Notes under the pieces: model-generated
Told to the model about the DNA's origin: nothing
Databases searched by the model: none
What the model saw: only the letters and a program-made list of their open reading frames with translations
Position numbers and translations under genes: made by a program
Shown here: positions 1-5,760 of the stretch, in pieces
Numbering within the stretch: position 1 is the stretch's first letter
Layout: each line of letters opens with the position of its first letter
NCBI GenBank assembly: GCA_011051925.1
Contig: DRKE01000083.1
Coordinates: 1 to 7,439, forward strand
Reading direction: 5' to 3'
Source of the DNA: Deltaproteobacteria bacterium
GTDB taxonomy: Bacteria > Myxococcota_A > UBA9160 > UBA4427
Length of the DNA stretch: 7,439 bases

Positions 1-1
1 G

Positions 2-847
2 TGTTCTTTTCGATCGGGGGCGCCCCGCCTGCACGAGCGAGGCTTCGCGATCCACGGTTTCACGATCCGCAACGCCCAGGATACGGGTGTTCGGCTCACC
101 GGCGTGAACGACTACAGCATGATGCGCGGGATCTATCGCGACAATCGGGAATACGGCCCCTTTCCGATCTGTTCGACGAACGGACTGATCGCCCGCAACT
201 ACGTGTCGGGACACAACGATGCCGGGATCTACGTGGGCGACGACCAGAATACGCGCGTCGTCTACAACGTCGCGACGGACAACGTCGTCGGCGCCGAGAT
301 CGAGAACTCCGTCCATTCGACGGTTCGCCACAACTGGTTCTACGGAAATGCCGGCGGCCTTCTCGTCTTCGTCGGACCGGATCTTCCCCAACCCTTCAAC
401 GAGGACGTGGATGTCGCGTACAACTTCATCCTGAACAACAATCGAACGAATACGGGCGTGGGTTCGGTCGCGGGCGTTCCCGAAGGAACGGGCATTCTCA
501 TGTTCGGATCCGATCGCGTGACGATCCGTCGCAACGTGATCGTGGGCAACGACAGTTTCGGGCTCGCCGCGATCGGCAACTTCAACGTCGCACTCGATCC
601 CCGGATCGAACCCTTCAACGATGATCTCGTCGTGAAACGGAACCTGATCCTGGACAATGGCGGATCGCCCGATCCCCTCCGCTCGCTCACGCCGGGTGTG
701 GACATCGTCTTCATCCCCGATCTGATCGATCCGATGACCGGCCAGGTCTTCGCCACGGATCCGGATCCGACCGACAACTGTTTCGGGAACAATGTCTTCG
801 CGAGCGATTTTCCCGATGGGATCGTCCCGCTCTTTCCCTGCCCGTGA
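2..847 (+). CDS. Parallel beta-helix repeat protein, 5'-truncated by the window edge
   Basis: The frame is open from base 2 and stops at TGA 845-847, giving 281 residues of the C-terminal part; the true start lies upstream. The protein is a run of short beta-helix rungs. Typical phrases are GFTIRN, TGVRLTG, AGIYVGDDQ, GAEIENS, HNWFYGNAGGLLVF and RRNVIVGNDSFG, with the Asn- and Gly-rich turns and regular hydrophobic spacing of right-handed parallel beta-helix proteins (NosD/pectate-lyase-like fold). The order SFRSG, GFTIRN, AGIYVG, EIENS, GGLLVF and GTGILM resembles the TIGR03805-type family as I remember it. That family has no established enzymatic activity known to me. It is probably exported, but any signal peptide lies outside the window. 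The C-terminus has two cysteines (DNCFGNN and PCP) that could form a disulfide. The next gene is 199 bp downstream on the same strand, so co-transcription is uncertain. I am confident of the fold and not of the function. Confidence 0.85.
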   Translation, partial: CSFRSGAPRLHERGFAIHGFTIRNAQDTGVRLTGVNDYSMMRGIYRDNREYGPFPICSTNGLIARNYVSGHNDAGIYVGDDQNTRVVYNVATDNVVGAEIENSVHSTVRHNWFYGNAGGLLVFVGPDLPQPFNEDVDVAYNFILNNNRTNTGVGSVAGVPEGTGILMFGSDRVTIRRNVIVGNDSFGLAAIGNFNVALDPRIEPFNDDLVVKRNLILDNGGSPDPLRSLTPGVDIVFIPDLIDPMTGQVFATDPDPTDNCFGNNVFASDFPDGIVPLFPCP

Positions 848-888
848 AGATCATCAGCGCCGCGATGCGACGAGGAACGCGACGGCGA

Positions 889-894
889 TAGAAT
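889..894 (+). promoter_or_regulatory. Possible -10 hexamer upstream of the serine hydrolase
   Basis: TAGAAT matches the sigma70 -10 consensus at five of six positions. It lies about 40 bp after the beta-helix stop codon and about 150 bp before the GTG start of the serine hydrolase. No convincing -35 hexamer is found 16-18 bp upstream, so this is only a candidate. Confidence 0.2.
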
Positions 895-896
895 GA

Positions 897-928
897 GTGT
901 TTTCGGTTCCGGATTCCGGGTGTTTTCG
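897..928 (+). repeat. Short direct repeat GTGTTTTCG (two copies)
   Basis: The 9-mer GTGTTTTCG occurs at 897-905 and exactly again at 920-928, a period of 23 bp. Between the copies is a smaller TTCCGG-A-TTCCGG doublet. It sits in the 199-bp gap before the serine hydrolase, just after the possible -10 hexamer. It could be an operator-like site or chance; nothing in the sequence decides this. Confidence 0.35.
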
Positions 929-1046
929 CTGGGTGCCCTCCTCCGCCGCCTCCTGCTAGTGTCCCGTTCCGACCACCGGGATTCCGTCACACCGCTGCGA
1001 GATCGGCGTCGTCCGAAATCGCGCGCCACCTCGGGGACGCCCGCTC

Positions 1047-2306
1047 GTGAGAAGATTCGCCTGGTCGATCGCGATCCTGCTGACGGTCATCGCGCTCTTC
1101 GTCGCATCGGATCCCCAGCGTGCCCGGCGCGCGATCTTCATGGCCACGCTCTTCCACGGCGTCGACATGACGGACGAGTTCGCGCACATGAACGACCTCT
1201 TTCCCTCGCGCGTCGTCCGCACGACCGACCCGATCCCGCTCCCCGAGGCGGACGCGAAGGTCCGGCTGCCCGAGACCTATCGATACGCGGGTGAGTCGAG
1301 AAACCTGCGCGACTTCCTCGACGAAACCGATACGAGCGGTCTGCTCGTGCTGCGCGATGGCGAGATCATCCACGAGGAGTATGCGCTCGGAAGCAGCGCC
1401 GAGACGACCTGGATCTCCTGGTCGGTCGCCAAGAGTTTCGTGTCGGCGCTGGTGGGCATCGCGCTCGATGAGGGCCTCTTCGCGAGCGTGCACGATCCGA
1501 TCACGAGATACGTCCCCGAACTCCGCGGTTCCGCATACGACGGCGTGGCGATCGAGGACATCCTCGAGATGAGCAGCGGGGCCAGCTGGGACGAGGACTA
1601 CGGCGATCCGACCAGCGACATCACGCGCTTCGGTGCCGGAATCGTGTTCGGCTCCTCCCAGGACGAGTTCGCGGCGAGTCTGCGTCGCGATCGCGAGCCC
1701 GGAACCTACAACCGCTACAACAGCACGGATACCCAGGTCCTCGGGATGCTCCTGGTCCGGGTGACGGGCCGGACCCTCGCTGCCTATACCGAGGAAAAGC
1801 TCTGGAAGCCCCTTCACATGGAGCACGATGCCTATTGGATCACCGACGATCCGGGCATGGAGATCGCCTTCGGGGGGCTCAACGCGACGCTCCGCGACTA
1901 TGCGCGGTTCGGGGAGTTGTACCTGCAAAACGGACGCTACCTCGGGAATCAGATCGTTCCTGCCGCCTGGATCCGTGCCTCGACGATTCCGGGCAAACCC
2001 CACCTCCAGCCGGGACGACAACCGGGTTCGGCCTCGATCTTCGGCTACGGCTATCAGTGGTGGACGCCGCCCGACGGAGACGAGGGCGAGTTCTCGGCGA
2101 TCGGTGTCTACAACCAGTTCATCTACGTGAATCCGGCCCGGCGGGTCGTCATCGCGAAGACCTCGGCGAACCATGCCTACGGAAAGGACGAGAGTACGGA
2201 CCGCGAGGTGGAGTCGCTCGTCGTCTTCCGCACGATCGCGCACGCCGTGTCCGACGGGGCCGCAATGGCCGATCGCAGCGCCGCGGGGAACGCCGACGCG
2301 GAGTAG
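1047..2306 (+). CDS. Serine hydrolase of the beta-lactamase / 6-aminohexanoate-dimer hydrolase family
   Basis: This 419-residue protein belongs to the penicillin-binding-protein-like serine hydrolases (Pfam Beta-lactamase, COG1680), which cleave ester or amide bonds through an acyl-enzyme. The nucleophile motif SxxK is S126-V-A-K129 within SWSVAKSF. The second motif is around Y224-N-S in YNRYNSTDTQVLG. The third-motif region is GVYNQFIYVNP (353-363), which lacks the KTG of true beta-lactamases; this pattern is typical of esterase/NylB-like members. Residues 5-20 form a hydrophobic segment after MRRF, fitting a membrane anchor or uncleaved signal, so the catalytic domain is probably periplasmic. 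The start is GTG at 1047, with GGGGA at 1033-1037 spaced 9 nt upstream; the frame is closed by TAG at 957-959. The length is normal for the family. The next gene is convergent, so it probably ends its own transcription unit. The fold is sure; the substrate is unknown. Confidence 0.92.
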   Translation: MRRFAWSIAILLTVIALFVASDPQRARRAIFMATLFHGVDMTDEFAHMNDLFPSRVVRTTDPIPLPEADAKVRLPETYRYAGESRNLRDFLDETDTSGLLVLRDGEIIHEEYALGSSAETTWISWSVAKSFVSALVGIALDEGLFASVHDPITRYVPELRGSAYDGVAIEDILEMSSGASWDEDYGDPTSDITRFGAGIVFGSSQDEFAASLRRDREPGTYNRYNSTDTQVLGMLLVRVTGRTLAAYTEEKLWKPLHMEHDAYWITDDPGMEIAFGGLNATLRDYARFGELYLQNGRYLGNQIVPAAWIRASTIPGKPHLQPGRQPGSASIFGYGYQWWTPPDGDEGEFSAIGVYNQFIYVNPARRVVIAKTSANHAYGKDESTDREVESLVVFRTIAHAVSDGAAMADRSAAGNADAE

Positions 2307-2420
2307 TCGGGCGGTTCGCTGCGCTGGCGACTCGGGTCGATGCGGTCGAGCGGCCCTCTCCTCCTCACGAGACGGACGAAGGGGGTCGTCATGGCATCGG
2401 GATCGGCGCGTGGAGACGCG

Positions 2421-4175
2421 CTACGCGTTCGCCCGCACGAGCCTTCCCGGCCGGGCCCCCGTGTCCGCATCGTTCGCCCGCGTCTGCACCCCGTTCACGA
2501 AGGTGGCCAGATAGCCGCTCGCCGGTTGCAGGATCCGGCTGCCGCCGGCCGGCAGATCGGTCCGGACCTCGAGTCCGCCGAGCTGGAGATTCGGGAAGTC
2601 GATCAGGTTCAGGTCCGCGCGCTTTCCGACCTCGAGGGTGCCCCGGTCGCGCAGGCCGTAGAGTTCCGCGTTGGTCCGCGTCTGTTTCTCGACGATGAAC
2701 TCGAGGGGGAGCCTTTCGCCGCGCACGCGATCGCGCACCCAATGGGTCAGTTGATAGGTCGGCGCGACCGCGTCGAAGATGAGATTCACGTGGGCCCCCG
2801 CATCCGACAGGCCCGTCACCGTGTTGGGATCGGTCAGCATCGTCCGGATCACGTCGTGATTGAAGGTCAGGTAGTTCGACCCGAGCAGGATCGCGAAGGA
2901 TCTTCCTTCGTTCTCGAGCAGGAAATCGTAGACGACCTCATGGATGTCCCGATTCTCGGCGTTGGCGATGGCGCCCAGCATCCGACTCGGGTCGGGCTCG
3001 TAGTCGATGGGCAGGTTGATCGGAAAGAGGAAGGCCGCGACCTCGCCGAGGAGTCCATGGATCTGGGCCATGGCGCCGGGTGCGTCGACGGGCACGTCCG
3101 CGTCCTTCAGGATCGCGCTTCGGACTTCGGGTTTCCTCATCTCCCGCACGCGTTCAGCCAGGGGCAGATCGGCGATCCGCAGATAGGTCTCGCGTCGCTG
3201 GAACATGTGATAGGTCTGGAGGCTGGTCACGAAGCCGATCGGACGCGAGGCGACCTGGGGGCGCAGGTTCGAGCCCCGGGCGTTCTCCTCGGCGCTCGCG
3301 GCCAGGAAATGCTGCCAGACATCGGGATAGTCCGCGATCTGGACCGTCGTGAAGGTGACGGGGCGGCCGACGCGGCCGATCTTCCGGATCAGCTCGAATT
3401 CCTCCTCGAGGCTGTATCTCTCGCCGCCCAGGCCTTCGAGCTTGCCGACCGTGCTGGCCGGGATCAGCTCGAAGACGCCCGAACCGGCGCGCTGCATCGC
3501 CTCGGCCAGGGCGAGCAGTTCCTCTTCCTCGGCGAAGGTCCCGGGAACGGGCACGCCCGCCATTGAACGATGTCCAATCGTTCGCGAGGTCGTGAAGCCG
3601 AGGGCGCCGGCGCGCATCGCGGCCTCCACCTGGCGTGTCATCTCCGCCAAGTCGTCGGCCGTCGGATTCTCGTTGTCGCGCCCGCGCTGGCCCATCACGT
3701 AGTTGCGGAGCGCGCCGTGGGCGAGCTGTGCGCCGACGTCGAGGGCGTACTCGCGCGTCGCGAGATAGTCCAGGTATTCGGGGAAGGTCTCCCAGGCACC
3801 CCAGGGCATGCCCTCGTAGAGCGCGGTTCCGGGGATGTCCTCGACCCCTTCCATCAGCTCGATCAATTCCTTTTCGCCGCCGGGGGGCGCGGGCGCGAAG
3901 CCGACGCCGCAATTGCCCATCACGACCGTCGTCACGCCATGGGAGGCAGAAGGATCCATCTGGTCGTCCCAGGTGACCTGTCCGTCGTAATGCGTATGGA
4001 CGTCGATCCAGCCCGGCGTGGCGAGCGCGCCGTCGGCATCGAGGGTCTGCCGGGCGCCCTCGTCGACCCGGCCGCGCGCGACGATCCGGCCGTCACGGAT
4101 GCCGAGGTCTCCGGTTTCCTTCGGTGCACCCGTTCCGTCGACGATTTCCGCGCCCTTGATCAGATAGTCCAGCAT
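2421..4175 (-). CDS. Amidohydrolase, long D-aminoacylase-like (N-acyl-D-amino-acid deacylase) family
   Basis: A 584-residue metal-dependent hydrolase of the urease-type amidohydrolase superfamily (Amidohydro_3/COG3653 type), probably cytoplasmic because no signal peptide is visible. The N-terminal beta-sandwich strand (MLDYLIKGAEIVDGTG) leads into the barrel with DVHTHYDGQ, giving H60-x-H62. GNCGVGFAP follows, with C89 equivalent to the metal-binding Cys of D-aminoacylase. The catalytic Asp is D458 in GLSDAGAH, and the C-terminal sandwich returns with GTLEVGKRADLNLIDF and ATFVNGV. The two further His ligands of Alcaligenes D-aminoacylase are not visible at their expected places, so the substrate should not be assumed. 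I chose ATG at 4175 because a GAGGGG Shine-Dalgarno lies 5 nt upstream and homology begins there. The frame runs on upstream to 4532, but that extension is Arg/Pro-rich and not protein-like. The gene converges on the serine hydrolase across 114 bp with no clear terminator. Confidence 0.93.
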   Translation of the reverse strand: MLDYLIKGAEIVDGTGAPKETGDLGIRDGRIVARGRVDEGARQTLDADGALATPGWIDVHTHYDGQVTWDDQMDPSASHGVTTVVMGNCGVGFAPAPPGGEKELIELMEGVEDIPGTALYEGMPWGAWETFPEYLDYLATREYALDVGAQLAHGALRNYVMGQRGRDNENPTADDLAEMTRQVEAAMRAGALGFTTSRTIGHRSMAGVPVPGTFAEEEELLALAEAMQRAGSGVFELIPASTVGKLEGLGGERYSLEEEFELIRKIGRVGRPVTFTTVQIADYPDVWQHFLAASAEENARGSNLRPQVASRPIGFVTSLQTYHMFQRRETYLRIADLPLAERVREMRKPEVRSAILKDADVPVDAPGAMAQIHGLLGEVAAFLFPINLPIDYEPDPSRMLGAIANAENRDIHEVVYDFLLENEGRSFAILLGSNYLTFNHDVIRTMLTDPNTVTGLSDAGAHVNLIFDAVAPTYQLTHWVRDRVRGERLPLEFIVEKQTRTNAELYGLRDRGTLEVGKRADLNLIDFPNLQLGGLEVRTDLPAGGSRILQPASGYLATFVNGVQTRANDADTGARPGRLVRANA

Positions 4176-4180
4176 GGAGA

Positions 4181-4186
4181 CCCCTC
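4181..4186 (-). promoter_or_regulatory. Shine-Dalgarno of the amidohydrolase
   Basis: On the minus strand GAGGGG precedes the ATG with a 5-nt spacer (TCTCC). It fixes the start at 4175 instead of at upstream codons in the same open frame. Confidence 0.7.
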
Positions 4187-4681
4187 TTTTCCTCGTGCTT
4201 CTTCTCGTGTTCTGCTCTATTCCGCCGTCCGCTCGCCCGCCTGCGAGACGCACCCCGTCGGCGCGTGTCGAAGGATCGCACGGATCGATCCGCTCCGCTT
4301 TCGTGCCGGTTTCGCCGTCGTCGTCAGGCCGAACGGACGCAGGGTCGACCGGACCGCCCGGTTCATCCGTCGGTCGTGGCGTCGCATCACGATTCCGTGG
4401 AGCGCGATGTCCCCCGCACGAACGCAATCCACGACCTCGTCGTCGGGTCGGAAAGCGGAAGCCCGGAAAGCAGCGGGTCGGCGTTCGGTCTGTTGGCCGA
4501 AAGATCGAGTCTCTTCGCGGCGCCTTCCGCACGAGCCTCCGCGCTCGAGCAGGACATCCGCGTCCTGGACATGGCTTTCTCGGCCGGGCATGAAGCGCAC
4601 GCGGCCTCTCCGGTCGGTGCCGGCAGGACCGGGAAGCACGCGATCGGACGCGGCTGGCCGGACCGGGCGCCGAGCGGGTCG

Positions 4682-4697
4682 GTCCCGAACGGGGGAC
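4682..4697 (-). terminator. Weak stem-loop downstream of tRNA-Phe
   Basis: On the minus strand the RNA reads GUCCC-CCGUUC-GGGAC, a 5-bp stem with a 6-nt loop, starting about 23 nt after the tRNA CCA end. No U tract follows, so it is at best a weak terminator or processing structure. Confidence 0.25.
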
Positions 4698-4720
4698 GGC
4701 GGCGCGTGGAGGATGGAGGG

Positions 4721-4796
4721 TGGTGGCCCAGGGCGGGCTCGAACCGCCGACACCTCAATTTTCAGTCGAGTGCTCTACCAGCTGAGCTACCGGGCC
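4721..4796 (-). tRNA. tRNA-Phe (anticodon GAA)
   Basis: On the minus strand the 76-nt sequence folds as a full cloverleaf. The acceptor stem GGCCCGG pairs with CTGGGCC (one G-U), followed by discriminator A and an encoded CCA (4721-4723). The D arm is GCTC-AGCTGGTA-GAGC. The anticodon stem is CTCGA/TTGAG (one G-U) with loop CTGAAAA, which places GAA at 4761-4763. The variable loop is GTGTC, and the T arm is GGCGG-TTCGAGC-CCGCC. The arm lengths and many positions match bacterial tRNA-Phe such as that of E. coli. It lies 109 bp downstream of the cyclophilin stop on the same strand and could be read through from it or have its own promoter. A poor candidate promoter on the minus strand is TCGACG, 16 nt, TACTCT, ending about 15 nt before the tRNA. 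I consider the identity near certain. Confidence 0.98.
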
Positions 4797-4883
4797 ACCG
4801 AGGGAGCCGAAGAGTACCGGACCGCGGCTCCCCGTCGAGAGATCCCGGCTCCAAAGCGCTGAATTCCCACCCTCCCAGACGCC

Positions 4884-4909
4884 GTGATCCCTAGGGGGGA
4901 GGAGATCAC
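4884..4909 (-). other. Inverted repeat at the cyclophilin stop codon
   Basis: GTGATC (4884-4889) and GATCAC (4904-4909) are perfect inverted copies separated by 14 nt. The second copy contains the cyclophilin stop codon (TGA on minus, 4906-4908). An alternative, overlapping pairing is CCTCCC (4871-4876) with GGGAGG (4897-4902). Neither is followed by a T run, so intrinsic termination is doubtful. In this GATC-rich DNA a 6-bp palindromic match is also likely by chance. Confidence 0.25.
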
Positions 4910-5760
4910 CCGGATCCACGCGAGGGGAGGTCGGTCGCTTCGTCCGCCCCCTCCTCTCTGCGGGCGGTCGAGGTCGTCCTTTCGCCCGCGACCCGCTCCT
5001 GGATCGCGACGCGTTTCATGACGACGTTCTCCATGGGTCGGTCCCGGGGGCCCCATCGGCCGATGCGATCGATGGGAACCCGGGTGATGGCATCGACGGT
5101 CTCCATGCCCGAGATCACCCGTCCGATGACCGTGTAGCGTCCGTCGAGGCTCCGGTTGTCGTCGTGCATGATGAAGAACTGGCTGCCCGAGGTGTTGGGC
5201 TGGCCCGTGTTGCCCATTCCGACGACGCCCCGGACGAAAGGGGCCCGCGTGAACTCGTCGTTCAGGCGCAGATCGCTTCCGCCCATGCCGTCGTTGCTCG
5301 GGTCGCGGTCCCGCGAGTTCGGGTCGCCGCCCTGGATCATGAAGCCCGGTATGACGCGATGGAACGTGGTGCCGTCGTAGTAGCCTTCCTTCGCGAGTTC
5401 GATCACGCGGGCGACGGTGACGGGGGCGAGTTCCGGCATCAACTCGATCGCGATCGTCCCGTCGGCGCGCTCGGATTCGACGGAGATCGACAGGATCGGA
5501 TGGCTCGGGTCCTCCGGCCAGACGAATTCGTCGCCGGGACCCGCCGGATCCGCGGACGATTCCGAAACCGCCGCGTCGCGGGGATCGGCCGCGTTCGGGG
5601 CCGCGAGATCGACGCGATTGCAGGCACCGCCGAGGCCCACGAAGGCCGCGAGCAGGCCCAGCCGGATCCCGGACCGCCCGACGGCGGTCCATCGCCGACA
5701 CCGCGGTCGGCCGGACGCCCGCCCGGGCAGGGCCGGCGGCTGTGATAGCGTGAGGCGCAT
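4906..5760 (-). CDS. Cyclophilin-type peptidyl-prolyl cis-trans isomerase, exported (possible lipoprotein)
   Basis: This 284-residue protein has a cyclophilin domain at about 88-255. Family motifs are YYDGTTFHRVIPGFMIQGGD (127-146), with catalytic R135 (CypA Arg55) and F140-M141-x-Q143. GMGNTGQPNTSGSQFFI follows, with Q194 and F196, and then LDGRYTVIGRVISGME. The enzyme isomerises Xaa-Pro bonds and assists protein folding. The N-terminus has an Arg-rich segment (18-34), a hydrophobic core GLLAAFVGLGG and Cys47 followed by Asn. This suggests a lipoprotein signal, although the residue at -3 is Gly instead of Leu. Residues 48-80 are an acidic Pro/Ala/Ser linker. The catalytic domain should therefore face the periplasm. 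The ATG at 5760 has only a weak Shine-Dalgarno; the frame runs on to 6021 inside the divergent gene, and no better start is seen. A charged tail of about 30 residues follows the domain. tRNA-Phe lies downstream on the same strand. Confidence 0.94.
   Translation of the reverse strand: MRLTLSQPPALPGRASGRPRCRRWTAVGRSGIRLGLLAAFVGLGGACNRVDLAAPNAADPRDAAVSESSADPAGPGDEFVWPEDPSHPILSISVESERADGTIAIELMPELAPVTVARVIELAKEGYYDGTTFHRVIPGFMIQGGDPNSRDRDPSNDGMGGSDLRLNDEFTRAPFVRGVVGMGNTGQPNTSGSQFFIMHDDNRSLDGRYTVIGRVISGMETVDAITRVPIDRIGRWGPRDRPMENVVMKRVAIQERVAGERTTSTARREEGADEATDLPSRGSG

Larger units (their letters stand above)
4176..4720. other. 545-bp region without a convincing gene
   Basis: This lies between the amidohydrolase start and the 3' end of tRNA-Phe. 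Apart from the amidohydrolase Shine-Dalgarno and, presumably, its promoter, I see no gene. Several frames are open on both strands, as expected at this G+C, but their products are rich in Arg, Pro and Ser and contain no motif I recognise. The least unlikely is the plus frame from about 4430 to 4640 (phrases such as AIHDLVVG and EQDIRVLDMAF). It has no Shine-Dalgarno, and it runs on into the antisense of the tRNA, so I do not call it. The stretch at about 4185-4225 is pyrimidine-rich on the plus strand (CTT/CTC runs), just upstream of the amidohydrolase, and is the lowest-G+C part of the gap. Confidence 0.6.

Noticed and set aside
1..624. 207-codon plus-strand frame starting at base 1
   Set aside because: It is Arg-rich and lacks structure; the overlapping frame 2 carries the clear beta-helix repeats.
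987..2243. 418-codon minus-strand open frame
   Set aside because: It is antisense to the serine hydrolase. Its product is rich in Arg, Asp and Val with no domain; long antisense frames are expected at this G+C.
2307..2420. Bidirectional terminator in the convergent gap
   Set aside because: I looked for a G+C stem followed by T runs on either strand and found only short imperfect pairings without a T tract.
4176..4532. 119-codon N-terminal extension of the amidohydrolase
   Set aside because: The extension is Arg/Pro/Asp-rich without strands or motifs, while a good Shine-Dalgarno and the family's normal N-terminus coincide at 4175.
2340..4862. Two long plus-strand open frames (2340-3566 and 3570-4862)
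   Set aside because: Both lie antisense to the amidohydrolase, with composition typical of antisense shadows (HxVG, EDEIHVGPR-like strings). The second also continues through the antisense of the tRNA.
4265..4894. 209-codon plus-strand open frame ending in a run like PRAGSNRRHLNFQSSALPAELPGHR
   Set aside because: The C-terminal phrase is the well-known false translation of the antisense of a tRNA gene (4721-4796); the frame has no supporting motif or ribosome binding site.
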